Positions 1 to 8,336 of a DNA stretch of 64,000 nt are shown here, in pieces. The translations under genes and the position numbers were made by a program. The stretch comes from Bacteroidota bacterium (lineage in GTDB: Bacteria > Bacteroidota > Bacteroidia > Cytophagales > Cyclobacteriaceae). Numbering within the stretch: the first letter of the stretch is position 1; every line of letters starts with the position of its first letter. Location of the stretch: the NCBI GenBank assembly GCA_016178785.1, contig JACOSO010000096.1, positions 186,001-250,000 on the forward strand, written 5' to 3'. The notes under the pieces were generated by a model that saw only the letters and a program-made list of their open reading frames with translations, was not told the DNA's origin and made no database searches.

Positions 1-224
1 GCGGAAGATACGATGGCCAAAACGTTCTTGTCGAAGTTGCCGACAATGGCCCGGGAATTATACCAGAAGCGATCAACAGAATATTCGTTCCGTTCTTCAC
101 TACTAAAAAAACAGGATCAGGAATTGGCCTTGCCCTCTCCCGTCAAATCATGCAAATGCATAACGGGTCATTGACTGTGGAATCGCAGCCAGAAGTGAAG
201 ACGGTGTTTACGTTGAGGTTTTAG
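1..224 (+). CDS. Sensor histidine kinase, C-terminal fragment (5' end outside window)
   Basis: This is the last 74 codons of a sensor kinase, cut by the window edge. The sequence shows the ATP-binding half of a GHKL/HATPase_c domain: an N/G1-type motif VADNGPGI, then PFFTTKKTGSGIGLAL (F box plus G2 box) and a closing beta strand ending LRF at the stop. In this family the domain binds ATP and phosphorylates the kinase's own histidine. The sensor part and any partner regulator lie outside the window. A decayed copy of the same 3' end lies at 891-1044, so this locus has been duplicated. Family assignment is firm; specificity is unknown. Confidence 0.9.
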   Translation, partial: GRYDGQNVLVEVADNGPGIIPEAINRIFVPFFTTKKTGSGIGLALSRQIMQMHNGSLTVESQPEVKTVFTLRF

Positions 225-304
225 ATTGACTTTATCCTTGGTTGACCAAACATTTTTTATTGCTGCTACTGATCAGGTTACATTCAACAATTTGATGTTC
301 GAGT

Positions 305-335
305 TTTGTACTCGCGCTTCATACAAGTATCTTTG
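305..335 (+). promoter_or_regulatory. Bacteroidota-type promoter for the toxin-antitoxin pair
   Basis: TTTG at 305-308 is followed after 19 bases by TATCTTTG at 328-335, matching the Bacteroidota -33 TTTG and -7 TAnnTTTG elements with the usual spacing. The antitoxin ATG lies 17 bases downstream. This is among the best promoter matches in the window. Confidence 0.65.
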
Positions 336-352
336 TCTAAATAGTTTTTCAC

Positions 353-589
353 ATGAGCACCTCCTTAATCAAAAAGAAGCTTCACCGCTACATAGAAACA
401 GCAGAAGCAAAAAAATTGAAAGCGTTCTATACAATAGTGGAAGGTGAAATCAAAACCCAAAGTAGCGCAATAACATTGCAAGAATTGAATCATAGAATAT
501 CTGATTTTGAAAACGGCAAGGTGAAAGGCCTCTCGTGGGAAGAAGTAAAACAACGCGCAAGAAAATCAGCCCATCGCAAACATGCCTGA
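353..589 (+). CDS. Antitoxin-like addiction module protein
   Basis: A 78-residue protein that is mostly helical and lysine-rich, with a C-terminal segment (about residues 45-75, containing LSWEEVKQRARK) typical of the small antitoxins paired with ParE/RelE toxins (the putative addiction module component type). Its stop codon overlaps the ATG of the ParE-like reading frame at 582, the usual layout for such pairs. It has its own promoter at 305-335. The partner toxin carries a frameshift, so this may now be an orphan antitoxin. The family call rests on context and the C-terminal pattern; no DNA-binding fold can be claimed. Confidence 0.65.
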   Translation: MSTSLIKKKLHRYIETAEAKKLKAFYTIVEGEIKTQSSAITLQELNHRISDFENGKVKGLSWEEVKQRARKSAHRKHA

Positions 590-880
590 TGTCCTCTTTC
601 ATCCGATAGCGGATGCTGAGTATACCGAAGCCTACGAGTGGTATGAAAACCAAAAAGTTGTTTAGGAAAAGAGTTTGAAAATTGCGTTGAGAAAAAACTA
701 AACCAGATAATTTTTAACCCCCTTCGGTACGCAAAGAAAAGAGGCATTCACAGAGAAGCATTAGTGGAAACTTTTCCCTATGTAATTGTTTACAAATTCT
801 ACCCCAAAGAGAGTCTCATTTTCGTTTCATCTATTTTCCACGCCAGCCGTAACCCGAAAAAGAAATACAGGAGAAGATAA
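582..880 (+). pseudogene. ParE/RelE-superfamily toxin, frameshifted
   Basis: The frame from ATG 582 reads a typical ParE start (MPDVLFHPIADAEYTEAYEWYENQ) and then hits TAG at 663-665. One frame over, from 662, the homology continues as LGKEF, then IIFNPLRYAKKRGI, then VETFPYVIVYKFY and FHASRNPKKKYRRR, stopping at 878-880. That second part holds the beta strands and the basic C-terminus expected of ParE toxins that act on gyrase or ribosomes. Restoring one base near 659-661 would give Val-Gly-Leu-Gly, the usual residues at this point. The simplest reading is a one-base deletion that inactivates the toxin. A sequencing error cannot be excluded. Confidence 0.75.
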
Positions 881-890
881 TATTAAGGAT

Positions 891-1044
891 CGCTACCGGT
901 CTTTCTTTCTCTTCTTTTACAACCAAGAAAACCGGATCAAGAATTGGCCTCGCACTTTCTCACCAAATCATGCAAATGCACAATAGATTACTGGCTGTGG
1001 AATCGCAGCCAGAAGTCAATACTGTGTTTACTCTTCGGTTCTAA
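891..1044 (+). pseudogene. Decayed duplicate of the histidine kinase C-terminus
   Basis: The frame ending at the TAA of 1042-1044 reads SFTTKKTGSRIGLALSHQIM and on to VESQPEVNTVFTLRF, closely matching the end of the kinase at 1-224. The copy has Gly-to-Arg changes in the G2 box (GSGIG to GSRIG) and in the following HNG turn, and homology is lost upstream of about 891. No start codon or upstream domain remains. The result is a direct repeat of about 140 bp bracketing the toxin-antitoxin pair. Confidence 0.8.
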
Positions 1045-1112
1045 GTGGTGGTAATTTAAAATAATATTACTGATAATCAAATACTTACGAAAATATTGTA
1101 ATTTTTTCAAAC

Positions 1113-1135
1113 AGTACTTGGCCATACATAGTACT
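1113..1135. promoter_or_regulatory. Candidate PadR operator
   Basis: Two copies of the self-complementary hexamer AGTACT lie at 1113-1118 and 1130-1135, 17 bases apart, about 40 bases upstream of the padR start. PadR repressors usually bind short dyads in their own promoter. Assigning this pair as the operator is inference from position and symmetry. Confidence 0.35.
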
Positions 1136-1175
1136 ATCACCGTATAAGGCCATAAGACTTGTTTAACAAAAGCCT

Positions 1176-1517
1176 ATGAATCTTGAAAACACCCAAGTGC
1201 AGATGCGAAAGGGAATTTTGGAGTACTGCATACTCCATATTATCGCCCGCGGAGAGACTTACGCCTCCGACATGATCAATGAATTGACCTCCGCCAAAAT
1301 GATTGTAGTGGAAGGTACACTCTATCCTTTACTCACGCGATTGAAAAACTCCGGCCTTCTTGAATACAAGTGGGTTGAATCCAAATCTGGGCCGCCCCGC
1401 AAATATTATAAGCTTACTAACATAGGCGACAAATTTTTGCAAGGCCTTACGGAAACATGGGATGACCTTGTGCACTCTACTGAAATGATTCGCAAGAAAA
1501 CAACCTCTAACGTTTAA
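1176..1517 (+). CDS. PadR family transcriptional regulator
   Basis: A 113-residue winged-helix protein. Residues about 10-85 show the PadR pattern: a helix containing RKGILEYCILHII, the recognition segment ending VVEGTLYPLLTRL, and a wing with SGPPRKYYKLT. The short C-terminal helix is typical of the small PadR subfamily that dimerises and represses a neighbouring membrane-stress gene. It lies 22 bases upstream of a PspC-domain gene on the same strand, a frequent pairing in Bacteroidota, so it probably regulates that gene and itself. The AGTACT pair at 1113-1135 is a possible binding site. Confidence 0.92.
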   Translation: MNLENTQVQMRKGILEYCILHIIARGETYASDMINELTSAKMIVVEGTLYPLLTRLKNSGLLEYKWVESKSGPPRKYYKLTNIGDKFLQGLTETWDDLVHSTEMIRKKTTSNV

Positions 1518-1539
1518 CCTCACTCCACTCCTATTTGAT

Positions 1540-3915
1540 ATGAAAAAGACATTAAGCATCAACATCAGCGGCATCATCTTCCACATCGAAGAAGATGGTT
1601 ATGAAACGCTTCGTAAATATTTGGATTCGATCAATCGCTACTTCAGTTCGTTTGAAGACAGCAGTGAAATTCTTGCTGACATCGAGAGTCGCATAGCCGA
1701 AATATTTTTGGTCAAACTCAATGAAGGCAAGCAGGTGATCACGGCCGAAGATGTGCAGCAGCTCATCGCTACAATGGGTAACGTGAGTGACTTTAAGGCT
1801 GCCGAAGAAAATGAATTCGCCAGTGAATCAACTGCAAAAGAAGAGCCGCGTGCAGCTTCAGCACAACCGATAAATAAAAAACTGGTGCGCGACCAACGCA
1901 GAAAAGTCTTAGGCGGAGTTTGTGCCGGGCTGGCCTATTATTTTGGGGTTGATCCTGTGTGGCCGCGTTTAATCTTTGCCTTGCTTACTCTTGGTTATGG
2001 GGGCGGAGTTATCCTGTACCTGATTTTGTGGATTGCGCTTCCTGGAGAGGAAAACCTAGAAGAGCAATCAAGCGTGAAGAAAATGTTTCGCGACCCCGAG
2101 AAAAAAGTATTGGGCGGTGTAGCCGGTGGAATTGCGGCATTCTTCGGAATTGATTTGGTAGTAGTGAGAATCCTCTTTGTGATTGCAAGTTTTATCGGAG
2201 GGTTTGGAATAATTCTTTACCTCATCCTTTGGTTCTCCATTCCCGAGGCAAAAACAATCACTGAAAAAATGGAAATGCAGGGTGAACCCGTCACGCTTTC
2301 CAATATTGAATCTAGTGTGAAGAAAAGTTTAAACGAAAAAGGCGAAGAAGAGAGTGCACTTGCAAAGATTGTCTTATTTCCGTTTCGCGCCATAGCGGCT
2401 GTCATCACATTCCTTGGTCAAATACTTGGGCCTGTATTTCGCGGAAGCATAGAAGTAATACGAGTGATGATCGGTATTGTTATTTTGTTGACCGGCATTG
2501 CTTTAGTGTTTTCAGTGCTGCTTGGTTTTGGCCTACTGTTCGGAATAATTTCGTCTTCATCTCTGCCCGATTCATGGGGTGCCAACTTAGAAGGAATCAA
2601 CCTTCCGATTGACGCATTCAAAGCAAGCTTCCCAACATGGACAGTGGTATCAGCATTTTTTGTAGCATTCATTCCTTCTTTGTTCGTTCAACTTATTGGC
2701 AGCTCGATTATCGCGAAGCGGGTCGTGTTTCGCGGGCCAATGGGATGGTCGATGTTTGTGATTTTCATTGTAAGTGTTTTGCTGGTCAGCTTCTCGCTGC
2801 CTAGAATCATTCTTTCGTTCAAAGAAGAGGGTGAGTATAAAATTGAAAAGACTTTTGACGTTAGTGGAAAAACGGCCGTATTCAAAATCAACGAAACGGG
2901 CTTGGACGATTATCGTGTTACTGATCTTACTGTACGAGGGTATGAAGGCAAGCAAATAAAATTGACCGAACGGTTTTTAGCGCAAGGTCGCTCGCGCAAA
3001 AGAGCAATCGAAAATGCGCAGACTGTTAGCTACAATGTTCAGCAAACCGACAGCGTGATCACGTTCGATTCAAATATTATTTTCAATAAGGACGCCCAAT
3101 TCCACGCACAGCGGTTAGAGCTTGAGTTACTCGTGCCCTACGGGCAGAAGATGGTAATTGATGGTGATATGTGGAGGCTCATTGACAACAATTACAGTCG
3201 TTGGAATTACTCAGAAACAGACAAACCACAAACCTGGACAATGACTAAAAAGGAATTGGAATGCGCCACTTGTCCTGCGCTGCCCAAAAGTCAACTAGGC
3301 TTTGCTGATGATGATCAGTTTGGCTTGAAAGATTTTGATGAGCTTGACATCAGCGGTATCTTTAATCTCGATATTCATCGTGGAGAAAATTATTCGATTG
3401 AGATGAATGGTCCTGAAAGTGAAAGAGAAAAATACAAAGTAGACCTTGCAGGAAATACAGTAGAGATCAACTACCATGCTCGCAACAAGACTTTTTGGAC
3501 AAGAGATATCAACGGAGAAGAGTTAACAAAAATAAATATCACTATGCCCAGCTTGAAAAAACTGAAAGTGAAAGGCGCAGGCAAAATTAAAATTGATGGC
3601 TTCCACGAAAACGATGTAAATATTTCTCTGCTTGGCGCAATGACCTGCGAAGCAAATTTTCACGCACAAAATCTGCAACTTGATCTTTCCGGTCCAATGG
3701 TTTTTGAATTGGATGGCGATGGTGATTTCCTGGAAGCAGAGGTAGACAAAGTAGCACAACTGAAAGCAAGTGGCTATGAAGTTCGTCATGCGGTAGTGAG
3801 CGCACGTGAACTTGGACGTGCACGTGTTAATGCTCGCGAGAAAATCGAAATCGAAACGGACGTAACGGGTTCGGTTAAGTATCAGGGCACGCCTGAGGTA
3901 ATCAGGAAGGACTGA
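1540..3915 (+). CDS. PspC domain membrane protein with C-terminal adhesin-like domain
   Basis: A 791-residue envelope protein. Two PspC domains lie at about residues 117-170 and 183-237 (each with KVLGGV and a hydrophobic helix ending LILW). They follow a soluble N-terminal region of about 90 residues. Further membrane segments lie near 305-340, 368-392 and 402-427. The last 200 or so residues form beta-rich repeats resembling the DUF2807/GIN putative adhesin fold. PspC proteins act in membrane-stress responses. The PadR gene directly upstream suggests a repressor-controlled operon. Two tandem PspC domains plus a large periplasmic head is the Bacteroidota arrangement and is not like short enteric PspC. 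Confidence 0.88.
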   Translation: MKKTLSINISGIIFHIEEDGYETLRKYLDSINRYFSSFEDSSEILADIESRIAEIFLVKLNEGKQVITAEDVQQLIATMGNVSDFKAAEENEFASESTAKEEPRAASAQPINKKLVRDQRRKVLGGVCAGLAYYFGVDPVWPRLIFALLTLGYGGGVILYLILWIALPGEENLEEQSSVKKMFRDPEKKVLGGVAGGIAAFFGIDLVVVRILFVIASFIGGFGIILYLILWFSIPEAKTITEKMEMQGEPVTLSNIESSVKKSLNEKGEEESALAKIVLFPFRAIAAVITFLGQILGPVFRGSIEVIRVMIGIVILLTGIALVFSVLLGFGLLFGIISSSSLPDSWGANLEGINLPIDAFKASFPTWTVVSAFFVAFIPSLFVQLIGSSIIAKRVVFRGPMGWSMFVIFIVSVLLVSFSLPRIILSFKEEGEYKIEKTFDVSGKTAVFKINETGLDDYRVTDLTVRGYEGKQIKLTERFLAQGRSRKRAIENAQTVSYNVQQTDSVITFDSNIIFNKDAQFHAQRLELELLVPYGQKMVIDGDMWRLIDNNYSRWNYSETDKPQTWTMTKKELECATCPALPKSQLGFADDDQFGLKDFDELDISGIFNLDIHRGENYSIEMNGPESEREKYKVDLAGNTVEINYHARNKTFWTRDINGEELTKINITMPSLKKLKVKGAGKIKIDGFHENDVNISLLGAMTCEANFHAQNLQLDLSGPMVFELDGDGDFLEAEVDKVAQLKASGYEVRHAVVSARELGRARVNAREKIEIETDVTGSVKYQGTPEVIRKD

Positions 3916-3933
3916 GACTGGGCTGGTTAATGG

Positions 3934-3965
3934 ATTCTGGTCACTGGATTGCTGGAGACCAGAAT
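3934..3965. repeat. Palindromic intergenic repeat (family A)
   Basis: ATTCTGGTC (3934-3942) and GACCAGAAT (3957-3965) form a perfect 9-bp inverted repeat 18 bases after the PspC stop. The wording (CTGG, CACTGG, TTGCTGG) recurs at 8130, 10660, 27298 and inside a gene at 50160. A hairpin just after a stop may shape the mRNA 3' end, but there is no T-run. Confidence 0.6.
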
Positions 3966-3986
3966 TCATAATCTATTGGGTTCTCA

Positions 3987-4100
3987 TTACCATGAAAATC
4001 CTAAATTACATTTCGATATTTCATGGATAAATATTTTATGGAAAACTTATTTCATACCTTTACCATGAAAATCCTAAATTACATTTCGATATTTCATGGA
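3987..4100. repeat. Two perfect 41-bp direct repeats at the start of the ATPase gene
   Basis: Positions 3987-4027 and 4060-4100 are identical over 41 bases, offset by 73. Each unit has 8-bp inverted ends, CCATGAAA and TTTCATGG. The second copy contains the ATG of the ATPase gene at 4096. The matching ATG in the first copy (4023) opens a different frame that closes after about 54 codons. Possible meanings are a duplicated operator, a duplicated insertion target, or recombination at the gene start. Confidence 0.8.
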
Positions 4101-5256
4101 ATTAAAAAGAACTTGTTTGCCCGAACTGCAAAAGATGTTGCGGTTTTTCCCGGTGGTAGGCATTGTGGGCGCACGTCAAGTCGGTAAGACCACACTTGCT
4201 AAACAATTGGCCTCAGGTAAAAAGGGGTCTGCCTATTTCGATCTTGAAACAGCTCGCGACCGCACCAAACTATCCGACCCATACCTCACGCTAAAAAACT
4301 TGGAGGGTCAACTCGTCATTTTGGATGAAATCCAGTTCATGCCCGAGCTGATGAACGAATTGCGTAGTCTCATCGATGAAAAACGTAGACCTGGCCGCTT
4401 CATCATACTCGGCTCTGCTTCTCCCGAGTTGGTCAAAAAAAGTTCGGATTCGCTTGCCGGTCGTATTGGCTATTATGAACTCACTCCATTTCTTCAAAAC
4501 GAAGTTGCGACAACCAGGCACGACCAATTATGGTTGCGTGGCGGTTTTCCAGATTCATTCACCGCTCCAACGGAAGCGCTCAGCTTTACGTGGCGCAAAA
4601 ATTTTGTGAAGTCGTATGTTGAACGCGACTTGCCTCAACTGGGTTTGTCCGTAGATGCCTTCACGCTCGAACGTTTCTGGCGGATGCTCGCCAATTTTCA
4701 TGGCAATGTTTGGAATGCAGAAAATTTTGGTCGGGCACTTGGCGTAACGGGCAACACCGTAAACCGTTATTTGAATTTCATGGAGAACGCTTTTCTGTTG
4801 CAGCGGCTCTACCCCTACTCGCGCAATATGAAAAAACGATTGGTGAAATCACCCAAAGTTTATCTTAGTGACTCGGGCATATTCCATTATTTGAATGACA
4901 TTCAAAATAAAGAAGCCCTGCAAAATACACACCTCATCGGGGCATCGTGGGAGGGTTATGTGGTCGAGCAAATCAAGCGGCAGGCAAAAGACCGTTTCCA
5001 CTATTTTTTTTACCGCACCCACCAAGGCACCGAATGCGATCTGATCCTGGAAAAATCTGGACGCATTGAAGCGGCCATCGAAATCAAATATTCGTCTGCT
5101 CCAACAATGACCAAAGGTTTTAAACAAGCATTGGAAGATTTAAAGCCAAAGAAAAGTTTTGTGATCGTGCCTGAAACGGAAGGGTTTCCGCTCTCGAAGC
5201 AAACCTCGGTGATTTCGCTTTCTGATTTCTTGACAAAACAACTCAGCAAAGTCTAA
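4096..5256 (+). CDS. AAA-type ATPase with DUF4143 domain
   Basis: A 386-residue protein with a Walker A motif GARQVGKTT (K31) and a Walker B motif LVILDEI (D77, E78). A helical DUF4143 region follows from about 190, with a final segment holding ECD and AIEIKYSS, which resembles a PD-(D/E)xK nuclease-like core. These proteins are widespread, often mobile, and of unsettled cellular role; links to defence or stress have been suggested for relatives. It stands alone between unrelated genes. The start codon sits inside a 41-bp repeat. Base composition is not obviously different from its neighbours. Confidence 0.9.
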   Translation: MELKRTCLPELQKMLRFFPVVGIVGARQVGKTTLAKQLASGKKGSAYFDLETARDRTKLSDPYLTLKNLEGQLVILDEIQFMPELMNELRSLIDEKRRPGRFIILGSASPELVKKSSDSLAGRIGYYELTPFLQNEVATTRHDQLWLRGGFPDSFTAPTEALSFTWRKNFVKSYVERDLPQLGLSVDAFTLERFWRMLANFHGNVWNAENFGRALGVTGNTVNRYLNFMENAFLLQRLYPYSRNMKKRLVKSPKVYLSDSGIFHYLNDIQNKEALQNTHLIGASWEGYVVEQIKRQAKDRFHYFFYRTHQGTECDLILEKSGRIEAAIEIKYSSAPTMTKGFKQALEDLKPKKSFVIVPETEGFPLSKQTSVISLSDFLTKQLSKV

Positions 5257-5332
5257 GCTAACGCCAATCTTAAAATTTCACTTCCATTCAAAAAAGCAAT
5301 AACTTTTCCCAATCCAAATCGAGGAAAGTTCG

Positions 5333-6736
5333 ATGAACATAAAAATCAAATTCCTTGGCGCAGCGAAAAGTGTCACCGGCTCAAAATACCTGCTCCAGGT
5401 TGACGATAAGAAAATATTAGTCGATTGCGGGATGTTTCAAGGGCAGAAAGAATTGCGCCTTCGCAACTGGGATAAACTACCTGTTGATCCGCGGCAGATC
5501 GATATTGTTGTAATCACTCACGCACACATCGACCACACGGGCTATCTGCCGCGGCTGGTAAAAGATGGTTTTTCAGGGAAGATTATTTGTACTGCTGCCA
5601 CTGAAGACTTAATGTCGATCATGCTTCTTGATGCAGCCAAGCTACAGGAAGAAGAAGCATTGTTTGCCGCTAAGAAAGGATTCTCTAAACATGAAGACCC
5701 CAAACCGCTTTTCAATACAGACGATGTAAAACTGGTAATGCAGTTAGTCGAGAGTCATTCATTCAAATCAGAATTCAACCTGTTGCCCAATGTCTCCGTG
5801 ACATTTCATATTGCCGGTCACATTCTCGGTGCCGCAATCGTTGAACTTAAAGTCAGTGGCAAGAGTCAGCAGAAGAAAATTATTTTTTCGGGAGACCTTG
5901 GCCGCTACAATGATCCAATCATGTTCGATCCTGAAGCTATTGCTGAGGCAGATATTCTTCTTACTGAATCAACCTATGGCGACCGCCTCAACCCGATGAC
6001 TAATGTAACGGAGCAACTCGCAACTATTGTCAACGAAACCTACGCCAACGAAGGAACCCTGGTGATCCCCGCGTTTGCCGTTGGAAGAACGCAGAGTCTT
6101 ATTTATTATTTCCATCAATTAATAGAGGCTAAAAAAATTCCGATGCTTCCCGTTTTTGTTGACAGCCCAATGGCGATCAGCGTAACAAATCTTTATGAGA
6201 AACATGCAGGGTTACACAAAATCAAGGTTACAGAAAGCCGTCACGAATTGATCAGCATTTTTGACACGCCCAACATTCACTTCTGCAACACCAGTGAAAG
6301 TTCGAAAGCACTGAATTCAATGAAGAAACCCGGCATCATCATTTCTGCGAGCGGAATGGCAACTGGAGGCCGTGTGTTGCATCACCTTTACCATCGATTA
6401 AGGAATGAAAATGATACACTACTATTTGCCGGATATCAGGCTGAGGGATCGCGCGGCCGTTCTATTTTAGAAGGAGATAAATTTGTAAAAATATTTGGTG
6501 AAGATGTGCCTGTTCGGTGTCATGTGCGCGAGGTTCACGGCCTTTCAGCGCATGCCGACCAAAGTGAATTACTAAGGTGGCTTTCAAATTTTAAGAAGGC
6601 TCCAAAAACTACTTTCATAGTGCATGGTGAAGAAGCCAGTTCAATCGTGTTTTCCAATGTCATCCAGCAAAAGCTTGGTTGGAATACGTTAATTCCTGAA
6701 TACCTTCAGTCTGTTGAATTATTTTCCGGCATTTAA
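5333..6736 (+). CDS. MBL-fold/beta-CASP RNA nuclease-like protein
   Basis: A 467-residue metallo-beta-lactamase fold protein of the CPSF73/RNase J-related group. The metal-binding motif HAHIDHTG is at residues 63-70. GHILGAA follows, then TESTYGDR at the fold boundary, the beta-CASP domain in the middle, and SASGMATGGR and HGLSAHAD near the C-terminus, ending with a FIVHGE strand. All expected metal ligands are visible, so it should be catalytically competent, probably as an endo- or exoribonuclease. It is monocistronic. The ATG follows a purine-rich GAGGAAAG stretch. Confidence 0.92.
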   Translation: MNIKIKFLGAAKSVTGSKYLLQVDDKKILVDCGMFQGQKELRLRNWDKLPVDPRQIDIVVITHAHIDHTGYLPRLVKDGFSGKIICTAATEDLMSIMLLDAAKLQEEEALFAAKKGFSKHEDPKPLFNTDDVKLVMQLVESHSFKSEFNLLPNVSVTFHIAGHILGAAIVELKVSGKSQQKKIIFSGDLGRYNDPIMFDPEAIAEADILLTESTYGDRLNPMTNVTEQLATIVNETYANEGTLVIPAFAVGRTQSLIYYFHQLIEAKKIPMLPVFVDSPMAISVTNLYEKHAGLHKIKVTESRHELISIFDTPNIHFCNTSESSKALNSMKKPGIIISASGMATGGRVLHHLYHRLRNENDTLLFAGYQAEGSRGRSILEGDKFVKIFGEDVPVRCHVREVHGLSAHADQSELLRWLSNFKKAPKTTFIVHGEEASSIVFSNVIQQKLGWNTLIPEYLQSVELFSGI

Positions 6737-6780
6737 CCTGGATTATCTTTGGAAAACTCTGCTCCTTTATGTAAAAAATT

Positions 6781-6882
6781 ATGTCTCCTCCTAAACGAAA
6801 GATTAATCTGATTACCATGATAACCAAAACCATTTTTCTGGCTCTTGGTTTTTTCACCAATTTGGAGGAGGACAAAGTATAG
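6781..6882 (+). CDS. Possible 33-residue membrane peptide
   Basis: A short frame with a basic N-terminus (PPKRK), a hydrophobic stretch (TIFLALGFFT) and an acidic tail. A -7-like TATCTTTG lies at 6744-6751, 29 bases before the ATG, with no clear -33 element. It lies in the 264-base gap between the nuclease and the DUF5009 gene. The promoter is the main support. It may equally be non-coding leader sequence. Confidence 0.25.
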   Translation: MSPPKRKINLITMITKTIFLALGFFTNLEEDKV

Positions 6883-7000
6883 TCTTTGTAAGACGGCTAA
6901 GAAATCATGTTAATCAAATTAATCAGTAATATGGATCAAGTAAACAATGAATTTATGACCGCTCAAGTTGCTAATGCACAATCCCGGTTTAATTTTGATT

Positions 7001-8119
7001 ATGACTAAACCTGACCGCATCTTCTCTCTCGATGTGTTTCGAGGGATCACGGTAGCCGCAATGATTTTGGTGAACAATCCGGGGGATTGGGGTGCTGTTT
7101 ATCGTCCACTTCTTCATGCCCGTTGGAATGGATGTACGCCAACGGATTTAATTTTTCCGTTTTTCCTTTTCATCGTTGGTATGTCGATTCACTTTGCTTA
7201 CCAGCCAAAACTAACTGAAAGGCTTACCAAAAAAGTGTTTTTGAAAATAGTGAAACGTGCTGCCATCATTTTTGGCCTTGGAATTTTATTGGCATGGTTT
7301 CCGACTTTCTCATTGGAAAAACTGGCTACGCTGCGAATTCCGGGGGTGCTGCAAAGAATAAGTATTGTGTTTTTCTTTTGCTCCATTATTTATTTAAAAA
7401 TGAATTGGCTCGCGCAAATTCGGGCTGCGTCAATTTTACTCGTTGGTTATTTTTTGCTGATGACAGTGGTGCCTGTACCTGATTTTGGTGAGGCAAACCT
7501 AGAACCTGAAACCAATCTGGCCGCATGGCTTGATCGATTTCTGCTTAACGGACATTTGTGGTCGCAAAGCAAAACGTGGGATCCCGAAGGCCTGCTCAGT
7601 ACGTTGCCCGCAATTGCAACAGGGATTATTGGAATGCTTACAGGGCAGCTTTTTTCTAAAATTGACAGGCCAGAACTTCGCACCACTTGGCTGTTTTTCC
7701 TTGGCTGTGTTTTAATTGTGGCCGGGTCTGCCTGGGGCTTGTTTTTCCCAATCAACAAATCTTTATGGACGAGCAGTTATGTTTTGTACACGGCAGGAAT
7801 TGCGATGCAGTCTTTTGCTTTCTGTTATTGGATCATCGATGTACATGGATGGAAGAAGTGGGCAACTCCTTTTGTTTACTATGGGGTCAATGCGATTTTT
7901 GTTTTTGTGGCCTCAGGCGCAGTGGCAAAAATTTTGATTCGGATTAAAGTGGGTGAAGGAGAGAGCCAAACTTCGCTCTGGGGATATATCTTTAACAGCG
8001 CTTATGCCTCATGGCTTTCACCAAAAGATGCATCTCTCGCTTTTGCAGTTACTTTGATTTTGTTTTTTCTTCTGATCCTTTGGTGGATGTATAAGAAGAA
8101 GATTTTTATTAAAGTGTGA
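7001..8119 (+). CDS. DUF5009/HGSNAT-like membrane acyltransferase
   Basis: An integral membrane protein of 372 residues with about ten hydrophobic segments. Near the N-terminus it carries SLDVFRGITVAAMILVNN, then DLIFPFFLFIVGMSI, the signature of the YeiB/DUF5009/heparan-alpha-glucosaminide N-acetyltransferase group. Relatives move acetyl groups across the membrane onto sugars, which would suit cell-surface glycan modification. The start ATG at 7001 was chosen because the conserved region begins right after it; in-frame TTG 6968 and ATG 6974 are alternatives. Substrate unknown. Confidence 0.85.
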   Translation: MTKPDRIFSLDVFRGITVAAMILVNNPGDWGAVYRPLLHARWNGCTPTDLIFPFFLFIVGMSIHFAYQPKLTERLTKKVFLKIVKRAAIIFGLGILLAWFPTFSLEKLATLRIPGVLQRISIVFFFCSIIYLKMNWLAQIRAASILLVGYFLLMTVVPVPDFGEANLEPETNLAAWLDRFLLNGHLWSQSKTWDPEGLLSTLPAIATGIIGMLTGQLFSKIDRPELRTTWLFFLGCVLIVAGSAWGLFFPINKSLWTSSYVLYTAGIAMQSFAFCYWIIDVHGWKKWATPFVYYGVNAIFVFVASGAVAKILIRIKVGEGESQTSLWGYIFNSAYASWLSPKDASLAFAVTLILFFLLILWWMYKKKIFIKV

Positions 8120-8129
8120 GGCTAATGCT

Positions 8130-8235
8130 GGATGCTCGATATTGGAATCAGATACTTTTTAGAATAGAATAAATCAAACTCATGGATTGTTCCTGATGAC
8201 ACTAAACTTGGAATAGAAGCCAATTTCCAACATCC
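8130..8235. repeat. Palindromic intergenic repeat (family A)
   Basis: Starting 11 bases after the acyltransferase stop, 8130-8145 (GGATGCTCGATATTGG) pairs imperfectly with 8220-8235 (CCAATTTCCAACATCC). Between and after the arms lie the family words CCAGAATCCAG and AACCAG. It fills the 217-base gap before the sigma factor together with the promoter at 8305. Confidence 0.5.
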
Positions 8236-8304
8236 AATGACCAGAATCCAGTAACCAGTTTCTAGGATCAAAATATTCCCCCAACCCCATGCAACCCCAT
8301 CCGT

Positions 8305-8312
8305 TAACTTTG
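8305..8312 (+). promoter_or_regulatory. -7 promoter element for the ECF sigma operon
   Basis: TAACTTTG is an exact TAnnTTTG match, 24 bases upstream of the sigma factor ATG. No convincing -33 TTTG is visible at the right spacing, which might mean activation by another factor or by the ECF sigma itself. Confidence 0.5.
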
Positions 8313-8336
8313 CATCTCCGTTGATGTAAAGTCTCA

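Noticed and set aside
640-680. Programmed ribosomal frameshift in the ParE-like gene
   Set aside because: There is no recognisable slippery heptamer and no downstream stem. A one-base deletion restoring Val-Gly-Leu-Gly is simpler.
3523-3969. A 148-codon antisense frame opposite the PspC gene end
   Set aside because: It lies wholly over a well-supported coding frame, is rich in Cys and Phe in the way of shadow frames, and has no promoter.
4023-4187. A 54-codon ORF starting in the first 41-bp repeat
   Set aside because: It runs out of frame into the ATPase gene, encodes no recognisable protein and is explained by duplication of the start region.
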